Assembly (NCBI GenBank): GCA_036495525.1
Contig: DASXMR010000084.1
Span: 1 to 64,000, forward strand
Direction of reading: 5' to 3'
Source: DASXMR01 sp036495525
GTDB taxonomy: Bacteria > Actinomycetota > Actinomycetes > Streptosporangiales > Streptosporangiaceae
DNA length: 64,000 nt
Part shown: positions 32,581 through 41,848 of the stretch, in pieces
How positions within the stretch are numbered: the first letter of the stretch is position 1
Layout: the number at the start of each line of letters is the position of its first letter
The notes under the pieces: model-generated
The model's database searches: none
Seen by the model: the letters and a program-made list of their open reading frames with translations, nothing else
What the model was told of the DNA's origin: nothing
Program-made: the position numbers and the translations under genes

Positions 32581-33774
32581 ATGCCGTTCTACCGAGCGGT
32601 CGGGGAGATTCCCGCTAAGCGCCATACGCGTTTCCGCCGCCCGGACGGCGGCCTGTACGCCGAGGAACTGATGGGGGAGGAGGGCTTCGTCTCTGACTCC
32701 TCGCTGCTGTACCACGTGCACCCGCCGACGGCGATCGTGAAGAGCGAGGGCCTGGGTGAAGCCGCCGCCGCTGGCGCGCTGGCGCCTAACCACCCGCTGC
32801 TGCCGCGGCACTACCGCACCCGGGACCTGCCGGCCGGTGGTGACCTTGTCCTTGGCCGGCAGCCTTTGCTCGCCAACGACGACGTGCGGATCAGCTTCGC
32901 GGCGGCGGACGCGGCGTCTGGCCTGTACCGGAACTCGGCCGGCGACGAGGCGGTCTACCTGCAGTCAGGCTCGGCGCTGCTGGAGTCGGTTTACGGCGCC
33001 ATCGCGGTGACCGCCGGCGACTACCTGATCGTGCCGCGCGGCACGACGCACCGCTGGCTGCCAGGCCAGGGCGACGAGCCAGTTCGCGCGCTGGTCATGG
33101 AGGCGGGCGGGCACATCCGGCCGCCGCGGCGCTACCTGTCGCAGTACGGGCAGTTCCTAGAGCACGCACCGTACTGCGAGCGTGACCTGCGCGGGCCAGC
33201 CGGCCCGCTGGTCAGCGACGGCGAGGACGTTCCGGTGCTGGTCCGCACCAGGGCCGGGCTGACCATGCTGACCTACGCCTACCATCCGTTCGACGTCGTC
33301 GGCTGGGACGGATGCCTGTACCCGTACGCGTTCAACATCGCTGACTTCGAGCCAATCGTGAAGCGCACGCACGCCCCGCCGCCGGTGCATCAGACGTTCG
33401 AGGGGCCGAACTTCGTGATCTGCTCGTTCTGCCCGCGGCCGCTCGACTTCCATCCCGAAGCCGTGCCCATCCCGTACAACCACCACAACGTGGACTCGGA
33501 CGAGATGATGTTCTACGTCGGCGGCGACTATTCGGCGCGGCAGGGATCCGGCGTCGGCGTCGGGTCAATCACGCTGCACCCGTCCGGCTTCACCCACGGA
33601 CCACAGCCGGGCGCCGTGGAGGCGGTGATCCGCGGCATGGCCGAGGGCCGCACGACCACCGACGAGACCGCCGTCATGATCGACACGTTCCGGCCGCTGC
33701 AGCTGGCCGCCGCCGCGGCGCGCGCCGAGGACCCCGAGTACGCGTGGAGCTGGGCCAGGGCCGCCGGGTCCTGA
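32581..33774 (+). CDS. hmgA: Homogentisate 1,2-dioxygenase
   Basis: A 397-residue iron(II) dioxygenase that opens the ring of homogentisate to maleylacetoacetate in tyrosine catabolism. A cupin region (GDEAVYLQSGSALLES, GDYLIVPRGTTHRW) is followed by the catalytic segment with NHHNVDSDEMMFYVGGDY (Glu and His ligands) and LHPSGFTHGPQPG (His ligand). It is shorter than the ~440-residue proteobacterial and animal enzymes but has the metal ligands. AAGGAG lies six bases before ATG. Fumarylacetoacetase, maleylacetoacetate isomerase and HPPD genes are not in the window. Confidence 0.88.
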   Translation: MPFYRAVGEIPAKRHTRFRRPDGGLYAEELMGEEGFVSDSSLLYHVHPPTAIVKSEGLGEAAAAGALAPNHPLLPRHYRTRDLPAGGDLVLGRQPLLANDDVRISFAAADAASGLYRNSAGDEAVYLQSGSALLESVYGAIAVTAGDYLIVPRGTTHRWLPGQGDEPVRALVMEAGGHIRPPRRYLSQYGQFLEHAPYCERDLRGPAGPLVSDGEDVPVLVRTRAGLTMLTYAYHPFDVVGWDGCLYPYAFNIADFEPIVKRTHAPPPVHQTFEGPNFVICSFCPRPLDFHPEAVPIPYNHHNVDSDEMMFYVGGDYSARQGSGVGVGSITLHPSGFTHGPQPGAVEAVIRGMAEGRTTTDETAVMIDTFRPLQLAAAAARAEDPEYAWSWARAAGS

Positions 33775-33939
33775 CGCCGGTGCCGCGGGAAGGCAGCACT
33801 GCTGGCGCGGTGTCGTCGTCCGCGGCGGCAAGGCTGGCCCGGCTGCTGGCGTTTGGCCCGCTACGCCGGGAATTCCCCGTTCAATCCCGTCCCGGTAATA
33901 TCGGCCGAGGCCAACTGAGTGATGATCCGGAGGCAGCCA

Positions 33940-35475
33940 ATGCCCGGAGGGGCAACTCCCGCAGGCGGCGAGACGCTTGACGCACTGCTTGCCGGTGGTG
34001 AGCCAGCGCAGGCGGCATTCGTCGTTCCCGATGACGGCCAGGAACTGAGCTATGGCGAGGTGGCCGGCCGGATCGAGACCCTGGCGGGCCGGCTGGCCGC
34101 GGCGGGCGTCAGCCGCGGCGACCGGGTGGCACTGACGCTGCCGGGCAGCCCGGACTTCGTCCAGCTGCTGCTCGCGATCACGGTGCTCGGCGCGGCGGCG
34201 GCGCCGCTCAACCCGGCTTACACCGAGCCCGAGTACACCTTCTACCTGGAAGACGTCGCTCCGCGGCTGCTGCTGGTGCCAGCCAGCCTGCCGGCGGCGG
34301 CGGCTGCCGCGGCAGCCGCGACGAATACCCAGTTGCTGGCCGTCGCCGACGTGCCCGGCGGGCCGCCCGACCTGCTGCGCGACGGCGCGCCGGTCGCGGC
34401 CAGGCCCGGCTTCGAGCGCGGCACCCCGGACGACATCGCGATCGTCCTGCATACCAGCGGCACCACGAGCCGGCCCAAGCAGGTCCCGCTGCGGCAGAGC
34501 AACCTGATGGCCTCGACCAGGAATGTCGCCGCGCACTTCGAGCTCGGCCCCGGCGACGTGTCGTTCTGCGTGATGCCGCTGTTCCACGTGCACGGCCTGG
34601 TCGCGTCGACCTTCGCGACGCTGGCATCAGGCGGCACCGTGGTGTCTCCGCGCCGGCTCACCCCGCAGCGGTTCTGGCGGCAGGCGCGCGAGACCGGGAC
34701 GACGTGGCTGTCGGCTGGCCCGACGCTGCACCAGATGCTGCTGGGCAAGATCGACGACGAGGGCGCGCCAGGCACCCTGCGGTTCACCCGGTCCTGCAGC
34801 TCGGCCCTGTCACCCGAGCTGCTGCACCGGGCCGAGAGCCTGTACCGGGTGCCGATGCTTGAGTCCTACGGAATGACCGAGGCCAGCCATCAGATGACCG
34901 CCAACCCGATGCCGCCGGGCGAGCGGGTGCCAGGCTCGGTGGGTGTGTCGGCCGGCACGGAGGTCGGCATCGTCGACGGCAGCGGCAGCTTCCTGCCGGC
35001 GGGCGAGGCCGGCGAGGTGGTGATCCGCGGCCCCGGCGTGATGTCCGGGTACGTGAACAACCCGGCCGCGACGGCCGAGGCGTTCTACGGCGAGTGGTTC
35101 CGCACCGGCGACCGCGGTGCGCTGCGCGACGGCTACCTCTACCTGGAGGGCCGGATCAAGGAGATGATCATCCGCGGCGGGGAGAATATCTCGCCCGCCG
35201 AGATCGAGCAGGTCCTGCTCAGTCATCCGGCGGTCACCGACGCGGTCTGCTTCGGCGTGCCGGACGAGAAGTACGGGGAGCTGCCAGCCGCGGCCGTCAC
35301 GCTGGCCGCCGATGTTGAGCCGCGGGAGCTGATCGGCTACTGCCGGGAGCGGCTGGCCGCCTTCAAGGTGCCGTCGGTCATCCACGTGTTGCCGCAGATC
35401 CCCCGGACAGCGACCGGCAAAGTGCAGCGCCGCCGGGTCGGCGAGTTCGTGGCCAGCGGCCAGGCGGCCGGATGA
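33940..35475 (+). CDS. Acyl-CoA synthetase / AMP-dependent ligase
   Basis: An ANL-superfamily ligase of about 511 residues. The motifs are in order: phosphate-binding loop HTSGTTSRPKQVP, FHVHGLVAS, YGMTEASHQM, WFRTGDRG, GGENISPAEIEQVL and the catalytic lysine in RTATGKVQRR. It resembles short-chain or oxalate-CoA-ligase-like (Pcs60) FadD proteins. The substrate is unknown. ATG 33940 follows GGAGG by six bases and is better than ATG 33919. Its stop overlaps the next gene's start (ATGA), so it is co-translated with the PanE-like reductase. Confidence 0.85.
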   Translation: MPGGATPAGGETLDALLAGGEPAQAAFVVPDDGQELSYGEVAGRIETLAGRLAAAGVSRGDRVALTLPGSPDFVQLLLAITVLGAAAAPLNPAYTEPEYTFYLEDVAPRLLLVPASLPAAAAAAAAATNTQLLAVADVPGGPPDLLRDGAPVAARPGFERGTPDDIAIVLHTSGTTSRPKQVPLRQSNLMASTRNVAAHFELGPGDVSFCVMPLFHVHGLVASTFATLASGGTVVSPRRLTPQRFWRQARETGTTWLSAGPTLHQMLLGKIDDEGAPGTLRFTRSCSSALSPELLHRAESLYRVPMLESYGMTEASHQMTANPMPPGERVPGSVGVSAGTEVGIVDGSGSFLPAGEAGEVVIRGPGVMSGYVNNPAATAEAFYGEWFRTGDRGALRDGYLYLEGRIKEMIIRGGENISPAEIEQVLLSHPAVTDAVCFGVPDEKYGELPAAAVTLAADVEPRELIGYCRERLAAFKVPSVIHVLPQIPRTATGKVQRRRVGEFVASGQAAG

Positions 35476-36443
35476 GGTTCGCTGTCCTCGGCGCCGGCGC
35501 CATCGGCGCCTACGTGGGGGCGGCGCTGGCCCGCGGCGGCGCCGACGTGACGCTGATCGCCAGGGGCGCGCACCTGGCCGCGATGCGCGAGCACGGCGTG
35601 CGGGTCCGCTCGCCGCGCGGCGACTTCACCGCGCATCCGGAGGCGACCAGCGACTGGACCGCGCTGTCCGAAGCTGACGTGGTGTTCGTCGCGCTGAAGG
35701 CGTACAGCCTGCCGGAGCTGGTCGGGCAGCTCGGCAAGCTGCTGGCGCCGCACGCGGCCGCGGTGTGGGCGCAGAACGGCATCCCCTGGTGGTACTTCCA
35801 GTCGCTGGCCCCGCCGCCCGGCGGCCCGGTGCTGCAGAGCGTGGATCCCGGCGGGGCGGTCAGCGGCGCGATCACGCCCGAGCACAACATCGGCTGCGTG
35901 GTCTACTGCTCCACGGAAATCATCGAGCCCGGCGTGATCCAGCACATTGAGGGAACGCGGTTCACTATCGGTGAGCCGGACGGCACCGCCAGCGAGCGGT
36001 GCCGGGAGATCTCCGCCGCGTTCGCGGCGGGCGGCCTGCGGGCGCCGGTCGAGTCCCGGCTGCGCGACCAGATCTGGCTGAAGCTCGTCGGTAACGTCGC
36101 CTTCAACCCGATCACGGCTCTCACCGGGGCCACCCTCGGCCAGCTTGGTGACCTGCCGGAGATGCGGGACCTGCTGAAGGTGATCTTCGCCGAGTGCGCC
36201 GCGGTGGCCGGGCGGCTTGGCATCCAGTTCCCGGTCTCGCTCGACCGGCGGCTTGAGGCTGGCCTTGCGGTCGGCGATCACCGAACGTCCATGCTCCAGG
36301 ACCTGCGGGCCGGCAAGCGGCTCGAGCTGGACTGCATGACCGGCGCGGTGACCGAGCTCGCCGTCAGGCTCGGGGTCGAGGTGCCGCACGTGCAGGCGGT
36401 GCACGCGTGCGCGAAGCTCCTTGACCAGCTGAACCGGGCCTGA
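35472..36443 (+). CDS. Ketopantoate reductase-like (ApbA/PanE family)
   Basis: A 323-residue NADPH-dependent 2-oxoacid reductase fold: Rossmann motif VLGAGAIGAYVG at the N-terminus, the catalytic lysine in IWLKLVGNVAFNP, and the C-terminal helical domain with SMLQDLRAGKRLELDCM (conserved Glu). It could make pantoate, but position in a catabolic block and coupling to an acyl-CoA ligase suggest another 2-oxoacid substrate. The function within the family is undecided. Confidence 0.8.
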   Translation: MRFAVLGAGAIGAYVGAALARGGADVTLIARGAHLAAMREHGVRVRSPRGDFTAHPEATSDWTALSEADVVFVALKAYSLPELVGQLGKLLAPHAAAVWAQNGIPWWYFQSLAPPPGGPVLQSVDPGGAVSGAITPEHNIGCVVYCSTEIIEPGVIQHIEGTRFTIGEPDGTASERCREISAAFAAGGLRAPVESRLRDQIWLKLVGNVAFNPITALTGATLGQLGDLPEMRDLLKVIFAECAAVAGRLGIQFPVSLDRRLEAGLAVGDHRTSMLQDLRAGKRLELDCMTGAVTELAVRLGVEVPHVQAVHACAKLLDQLNRA

Positions 36444-36489
36444 CGGCCCGCTGTTACCGTCCGCCGTGTCACGTCTCGGAAGGAACGTC

Positions 36490-36876
36490 ATGACCGCGCT
36501 GCCTGAGCTTGCCCGCACGCTCTTCAACGGAGCGAATCACGCCGTGGTGGCCACGATCGACCCTGGTGGCCGGCCGCAGTCCAGCGTGGTCTGGGTCACC
36601 AGCGATGGTGACGACGTGCTGTTCTCCACCATCAAGGGCCGTCGCAAGTACGCCAACCTGAGCCGTGAGCCCCGGCTCAGCGTGCTGGTGTACGACCCGG
36701 CTGACCCGTATACCTACGCTGAGGTCCGCGGCAGCGCGGTGCTGACCGACGACCCGGCCGCCGAGCTGATCGAGCAGCTCGCGGTCAAGTACACCGGGCG
36801 CCCGTTCGGCGAGCGGCCGGGTGAGCAGCGGGTCATCGTCCGGGTCACCCCGGACCACGTCGTGCTCTACCAGTGA
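36490..36876 (+). CDS. PPOX-class F420/FMN split-barrel protein
   Basis: A 128-residue flavin or F420-dependent oxidoreductase fold of the pyridoxamine-phosphate-oxidase class. Typical strands are HAVVATIDPGGRPQSSVVWV and DVLFSTIKGRRKYANLSREPRLSVLV, whose RRKYANL segment matches cofactor-phosphate binding in F420-dependent members. ATG 36490 follows GGAAGG by seven bases. The substrate is unknown. Confidence 0.82.
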   Translation: MTALPELARTLFNGANHAVVATIDPGGRPQSSVVWVTSDGDDVLFSTIKGRRKYANLSREPRLSVLVYDPADPYTYAEVRGSAVLTDDPAAELIEQLAVKYTGRPFGERPGEQRVIVRVTPDHVVLYQ

Positions 36877-36948
36877 CCAGCTGACTGCGCCGGTGACGGG
36901 CTGGCGGTACCGCGCCGCGCCGCCGCGCCTACCGCGTAGCCTTGGCAG

Positions 36949-38376
36949 GTGACGCTGCGCATCTACGACACTGGCGAGCGCTCGGTTCGCGAGCTCGTCC
37001 CGCTCCGGCCGGGCGAGGTATCGCTCTACCTGTGCGGCGCCACCGTCCAGGCGCCACCGCACATCGGGCACATACGCTCCGGAGTCTGCTTCGACATCCT
37101 GGTCCGCTGGCTGCAGGCCAGCGGGCTGTCGGTGACCTACTGCCGCAATGTCACCGACATCGACGACAAGATCATCGATGTCGCTGCCGGGCAAGGGGTG
37201 CAATGGTGGGCGGTTGCAGAGCGCAACCAGCGGGCGTTCACCAGGGCGTACGAGGCACTCGGCTGCCTGCCGCCGGACGCGGAGCCGAGGGCGACCGGGC
37301 ACGTGCCGGAGATGGTCACGCTGATCGGCAGGCTAATCGCCACCGGCCACGCTTACCAGGCCGGCGGCGACGTGTACTTCGATGTCAGCTCCTATCCGGC
37401 CTACGGCGAGCTGTCCGGGCAGGCCGGCCCCGGCCTGGCTGCCGAGGCAGGCGACGGGCTGGCCAAGCGCGACCCGGCCGACTTCGCTTTGTGGAAGGGC
37501 CGCAAGAGCGGCGAGCCGTACTGGGACACCCCGTGGGGCCCTGGCCGTCCCGGCTGGCACCTTGAGTGCTCGGCGATGGCGACCAAGTACCTGGGTGCTA
37601 CGTTCGACATCCACGGCGGCGGCCTGGATCTGCTCTTCCCGCACCACGAGAACGAGCTCGCGCAGTCTCGCGCGGCGGGAGACGGCTTCGCCCGGTACTG
37701 GATGCATAACGGCCTGGTCCGGATTGGCGGCGAGAAGATGAGCAAGTCGGTCGGCAACTCGCTGCTGGTGGACGCGATGACCAGCCGGGTGCGCGCGGCC
37801 GAGCTGCGGTATTACCTCGGCCAGGCGCACTACCGCTCCCAGCTCGACTACTCCGTCGAGGCCCTGGACGAGGCGGTGGCTGCCTACCGGCGGATCGAGG
37901 GATTCGTGGTCCGGGCGGGCGAGGCGGTGGCCGGCGAGCCGGGGCAGGGGCCGGCGCAGCGCGACGGCCAGCCAGGCCGGGGGCTGGCCCCAGCCCTGCC
38001 CGCTGAGTTCGCCGCGGCGATGGACGACGACCTGGCGGTGCCGCGGGCGCTGGCGATCGTGCACGAGGCGCTCAGGGACGGCAATACCGCGCTCGCCGCC
38101 GGCGACGCGGCCGGCACCGGCAAGCACCTGGCTCAGCTGCGGGCGATGCTCGCGGTGCTCGGCCTTGACCCGCTGGCCCAGCCGTGGGCGTCGGGCGGTG
38201 ACAGCGGGCTGCGCCCGGTGGTCGACGCGCTCGTCGGGGTCGCCATGGATCAGCGGCAGGCGGCCAGGGCACGCAAGGACTACCCAGCGGCCGATGCGAT
38301 CAGGCAGCGGCTGCAGGAGGCGGGCATCGTGGTGGAGGACACCCCGGCCGGCCCGCGGTGGGAGCTGGCCAGGTGA
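36949..38376 (+). CDS. cysS: Cysteinyl-tRNA synthetase
   Basis: A 475-residue class I synthetase charging tRNA-Cys. Zinc/cysteine site YLCGATVQ, HIGH-type motif PHIGHIRSG, second zinc region HLECSAMA and HHENE, and KMSKSVGN are all present. The C-terminal DALR-like and anticodon domains make it longer than the related mycothiol ligase MshC, so CysS is preferred. GTG 36949 is the start by family alignment. The stop overlaps the rlmB GTG. Confidence 0.93.
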   Translation: MTLRIYDTGERSVRELVPLRPGEVSLYLCGATVQAPPHIGHIRSGVCFDILVRWLQASGLSVTYCRNVTDIDDKIIDVAAGQGVQWWAVAERNQRAFTRAYEALGCLPPDAEPRATGHVPEMVTLIGRLIATGHAYQAGGDVYFDVSSYPAYGELSGQAGPGLAAEAGDGLAKRDPADFALWKGRKSGEPYWDTPWGPGRPGWHLECSAMATKYLGATFDIHGGGLDLLFPHHENELAQSRAAGDGFARYWMHNGLVRIGGEKMSKSVGNSLLVDAMTSRVRAAELRYYLGQAHYRSQLDYSVEALDEAVAAYRRIEGFVVRAGEAVAGEPGQGPAQRDGQPGRGLAPALPAEFAAAMDDDLAVPRALAIVHEALRDGNTALAAGDAAGTGKHLAQLRAMLAVLGLDPLAQPWASGGDSGLRPVVDALVGVAMDQRQAARARKDYPAADAIRQRLQEAGIVVEDTPAGPRWELAR

Positions 38377-39458
38377 GCGCTGCAGGCGGCGCCGGCCAGC
38401 CTCGGCGCGGGCCAGGCGGGCGGTCAAAGTCCGGCAAGCCGCGGCCGGGCACCGGCGGTCACGGCAAGCACAAGCTGGAGGGCAAGGGCCCGACGCCGCC
38501 GGCGGCGGCCAGGCCAGGCCATCCGGCGCAGCGCCGGGCGGCGGCGGCCGCCAGGGCCGCGGCGAAGCGCAGCGGCGAGCCGGCCGCGCGGCCGGGCAGC
38601 CGCGCTGACCGCACCGACGGCAGTGACCGCTACGGCCGCCTGGCTGGAAGTGCGGGCCGGCCTCGCGGCGGGCAGTCACCGGCCTCTTCTCGTGCTGCTG
38701 CCATGCCGCGAGGCGCGGGCACCGGGCCCGAGGTCGTGGCCGGGCGCAACGCGGTGCTTGAGGCCCTGCAGGCAGGCGTGCCGGCCCTGGCGCTGCACGT
38801 CGGCGCCGGGCAGGGCGACGAGCGGGTCGGCGCCTCGATCGCGCTGGCCGCTGACGCCCGGATACCTGTGGTCGAAGCCGGCCGCGCCGAGCTGGACCGG
38901 CTGACTGGCGGCGCGATCCACCAGGGCCTGGCGCTGCGGGTCAGGCCGTATGAGTACGCCCATCCCGACGATCTGATCAGCGCCGCCATCGACGCGGCCG
39001 CCCAGCCGCTGATCGTCGCCCTGGACGGGGTGACGGACCCGCGCAACCTCGGCGCGGTGGCGCGCTCGGCCGCCGCCTTCGGCGGGCACGGGCTGCTGGT
39101 CCCGGTGCGCAGGTCGGCCGGCGTCACCGCCGGGTCGTGGAAGGCGTCGGCCGGTGCCCTCGCCCGGCTGCCGGTCGCCCAGGCGCCCAATCTGGCCCGC
39201 GCGCTGGCGGGCTACCAGCAGGCCGGCCTGTTCGTGGCAGGCCTGGCCGCCGGCGCCGGCGACGACCTCGCCAGCCTTCAGCTGGCCGACGGGCCGCTGG
39301 TACTCGTTGTCGGCTCGGAGGGCCGCGGATTGTCCCGGCTGGTCGCGCAGCACTGTGACGTGATTGTCCGGATCCCGATCGCTGGCACCGAGTCGCTCAA
39401 CGCATCTGTGGCAGCGGGGATAGCGTTGTACGAGGTAGCTCGCCTGCGGGCTGGCTGA
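38373..39458 (+). CDS. rlmB: 23S rRNA (guanosine-2'-O)-methyltransferase RlmB-like
   Basis: A 361-residue SpoU/TrmH-family methyltransferase. The first ~115 residues are basic, Gly/Ala/Lys/Arg-rich and disordered (common in actinobacterial RlmB). A substrate-binding domain (EVVAGRNAVLEALQAG) follows, then the knotted SPOUT domain with LDGVTDPRNLGAVARSAAAFG, VVGSEGRGLSRLV and IPIAGTESLNASVAAGIALYE. GTG 38373 overlaps the cysS stop (GTGA). The cysS-rlmB order is conserved in actinobacteria. Confidence 0.92.
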   Translation: MSAAGGAGQPRRGPGGRSKSGKPRPGTGGHGKHKLEGKGPTPPAAARPGHPAQRRAAAAARAAAKRSGEPAARPGSRADRTDGSDRYGRLAGSAGRPRGGQSPASSRAAAMPRGAGTGPEVVAGRNAVLEALQAGVPALALHVGAGQGDERVGASIALAADARIPVVEAGRAELDRLTGGAIHQGLALRVRPYEYAHPDDLISAAIDAAAQPLIVALDGVTDPRNLGAVARSAAAFGGHGLLVPVRRSAGVTAGSWKASAGALARLPVAQAPNLARALAGYQQAGLFVAGLAAGAGDDLASLQLADGPLVLVVGSEGRGLSRLVAQHCDVIVRIPIAGTESLNASVAAGIALYEVARLRAG

Positions 39459-39488
39459 TCCCGCGGGCCGCGCGCGGAAGGGGTCACG

Positions 39489-40829
39489 GTGGCTGATGAC
39501 GAGCCCGGCGGCCCGGCCAGCGCCGGCGATAGCACCGGCGCTGAGGTGGCTCGCGCAGCGCTAGCCGACCGGCTGCGGGTCAGCGCGAGGGCCTCGCCGG
39601 CCGTGCTGGCCGCGTTCCGCGAGGTTCCGCGGCACCTGTTCCTGCCGGAGCTGCCGGTCGAGCAGGCGTACCAGGACGAGGCGTTCGTCGTCAAGAGCGA
39701 CGCCAGCGGGCTCCCGCTCAGCTCCTCGTCGCAGCCCGCCATGATGGCGATCATGCTGGAGCAGCTCGGCCTCCAGCCTGGCCACCGGGTGCTGGAGATC
39801 GGCACCGGCACCGGATACAACGCCGCGCTGATGGCGCGCGTCACCGGGCCGGCCGGCCAGGTCGTGTCGATGGACATCGACCAGGAGCTGACCGAGCTAG
39901 CCGCCGCCAGGCTGGCAGCCGCTGGGTTCGGCCGGGTCATCGTCGTCGCGGGTGACGGCGGGCTCGGCGTGCCGGAATACGCGCCTTATGACCGGATCAT
40001 CCTGACCGTGGGCGCCGGGGACCTGGCGCCGCAGTGGCAGTCACAGCTGGCCGACGGCGGCCGGATGGTACTGCCGCTATCGGTGCGGGGCATCCAGCTG
40101 TCGGTCGGCCTGAGGCGAGCAGGCAGCCACTGGACCAGCACGTCTGCCTGCCGGTGCGGATTCATCCGGATGGCCGGGGCATTCGCCGGCCCGGAGTCCT
40201 ACGTCTCGCTTGGCGAGGACACCGGACTGCACGCACAGGCGGACGACGGGCGTGACCTGGATCCGGACGCCCTGTACCAGGCGCTATCCGGCGAGCCGGC
40301 TGAGATCGCGGCCAGGCTGCCAGCCGGCGGCCCGGCCCAGCTCGCCGACCTTGACCTGTGGCTCACTCTCACCGAGCCACGGCTGACCAGGCTGACCCTG
40401 CTCGCGACCGCTGGCGGCCAGGCCCGGCGGTGGCGGCCGGCACCGCAGCTTCCGTTCGGCGCGCTGGCTGGCAGCACGGCAGCCGGCCAGCTGGCGGTCG
40501 CGGCGATCGGGGTCGCCGACGCTGCGGGCGAGGCCGGCAGCGGTCAGCGCGGCTGCATATCGGGACCGCAGCTCCCCGGTGAGCCGGAGCCTGAGGCCGC
40601 TGACCTGGCGCCCGCACGCGGGATCGTGGTCCGCGGCTATGGGCCAGGTGGCGCTGAGCTGGCCAGTCACCTGGCCGGGCGGGTTACGCACTGGCAGGAG
40701 CTCGGGCGTCCCGGTGCGTGGAACCTGCGGCTGGCCGCTTACCCGGCCGGCGCGCAGGTGCCTGACGAACCGGGCCTGATCGTCATCGACCGGGAGCACT
40801 CCCGGCTACTGGCCGGCTGGCCCTGGTAG
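39489..40829 (+). CDS. Protein-L-isoaspartate methyltransferase-like protein
   Basis: A 446-residue protein. The N-terminal half (about 20-235) is a PCMT-type SAM methyltransferase: VPRHLFLPE, VLEIGTGTGYNAAL (SAM loop), YDRIILTVGAGDLAPQW. PCMT enzymes repair isoaspartyl residues, but actinobacteria also use this fold for peptide tailoring. The C-terminal half (~200 residues) has no domain I can name and probably adds substrate specificity. GTG start with a weak site, 30 bp after rlmB. No peptide-precursor gene is adjacent. Confidence 0.8.
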   Translation: MADDEPGGPASAGDSTGAEVARAALADRLRVSARASPAVLAAFREVPRHLFLPELPVEQAYQDEAFVVKSDASGLPLSSSSQPAMMAIMLEQLGLQPGHRVLEIGTGTGYNAALMARVTGPAGQVVSMDIDQELTELAAARLAAAGFGRVIVVAGDGGLGVPEYAPYDRIILTVGAGDLAPQWQSQLADGGRMVLPLSVRGIQLSVGLRRAGSHWTSTSACRCGFIRMAGAFAGPESYVSLGEDTGLHAQADDGRDLDPDALYQALSGEPAEIAARLPAGGPAQLADLDLWLTLTEPRLTRLTLLATAGGQARRWRPAPQLPFGALAGSTAAGQLAVAAIGVADAAGEAGSGQRGCISGPQLPGEPEPEAADLAPARGIVVRGYGPGGAELASHLAGRVTHWQELGRPGAWNLRLAAYPAGAQVPDEPGLIVIDREHSRLLAGWPW

Positions 40830-40897
40830 CGGCCGGGCGGCCAGGGCGCTGCGGCGGGCGGCCCTCCGTGGGCGCCGGCGGCAGCGCTGCTCACCGG

Positions 40898-41848
40898 TCA
40901 GTGCTGCTCGCCGCTGACAGCGAGCTTGGCCGCCGGGCCGACAATTTGCTTGTCTGGCCTGCCGACGACAGCCTTGTCCATCCCCGTGTACGGCACCCGG
41001 TACAGGACGTGCCGCATGGCCTCCAGCCTGGCCCGCCGCTTGTCGTTGCTCTTCACCACCGTCCACGGCGCGTCCGGCAGGTCGGTGTAGAAGAACATGG
41101 CCTCCTTGGCCTCGGTGTAGGCGTCCCACTTGTCCAGCGAGGCCAGGTCGACCGGGCTGAGCTTCCACTGCCTGACCGGGTCGACCTGCCGCCGGACGAA
41201 CCGCCTGAGCTGCTCGGTCCTTGACACCGAGAACCAGAACTTGACCAGGATGATGCCGTCCCTGACGATCATCCGCTCGAACTCAGGCGCCTGCCGGAGA
41301 AACTCCGTCACCTCGTCGGGCCTGCTGAAGCCCATCACCCGCTCGACTCCGGCACGGTTGTACCAGGACCGGTCGAACATCACGATCTCGCCGGCCGAGG
41401 GCAGGTGCTCGATGTACCGCTGCAGGTACCACTGGGTGCGCTCCCGCTCGGTCGGCTTCGGCAGCGCGACGACCTGGGCGCCACGCGGGTTGAGGTTCTC
41501 GGTGAAGCGCTTGATCGTGCCGCCTTTGCCGGCCGCGTCGCGGCCCTCGAACAGGATCACCACGCGCTGGCCGTCCTGCTTGACAGATTTCTGCAGCTTC
41601 AGCAGCTCGATCTGCAGCGCTCGCTTCGATGCCTCATACTCGCTGCGGCGCAGCCGGTGCTCGTAGGGGTAATCCTCGCGCCAGGTCCGGACCACCTTGC
41701 CGTCCGGCTCGGCCAGCGCGCCGAGGCCTTTCTTGCCCGGCACGACGCGCAGTCCCAGATCACGCGCCAGCCGGTCGAGCACGGCGCTCACCTGTCCGTC
41801 CGGCTGTGACCCGGTGACCGGCCTGGCCCGTGGCCCGGGCTGGCTCAC
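40898..41848 (-). CDS. ppk2: Polyphosphate kinase 2 family protein
   Basis: A 316-residue PPK2-type kinase that transfers phosphate between polyphosphate and nucleotides. Walker A GRDAAGKGG, the lid with NPRGAQVVALPKPTERE, Walker B FDRSWYNRAGVE, and the basic KVVRTWREDYPYEHRL lead segment are present. It is a single-domain enzyme of the usual size. It starts within the stop of the upstream small basic protein gene (ATGA overlap), so the two are coupled. Confidence 0.92.
   Translation of the reverse strand: MSQPGPRARPVTGSQPDGQVSAVLDRLARDLGLRVVPGKKGLGALAEPDGKVVRTWREDYPYEHRLRRSEYEASKRALQIELLKLQKSVKQDGQRVVILFEGRDAAGKGGTIKRFTENLNPRGAQVVALPKPTERERTQWYLQRYIEHLPSAGEIVMFDRSWYNRAGVERVMGFSRPDEVTEFLRQAPEFERMIVRDGIILVKFWFSVSRTEQLRRFVRRQVDPVRQWKLSPVDLASLDKWDAYTEAKEAMFFYTDLPDAPWTVVKSNDKRRARLEAMRHVLYRVPYTGMDKAVVGRPDKQIVGPAAKLAVSGEQH

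Noticed and set aside
39489..40829. RiPP (FxLD-type) maturation methyltransferase
   Set aside because: No precursor peptide, lanthionine synthetase or other tailoring gene is nearby, so only the general PCMT-like assignment is kept.
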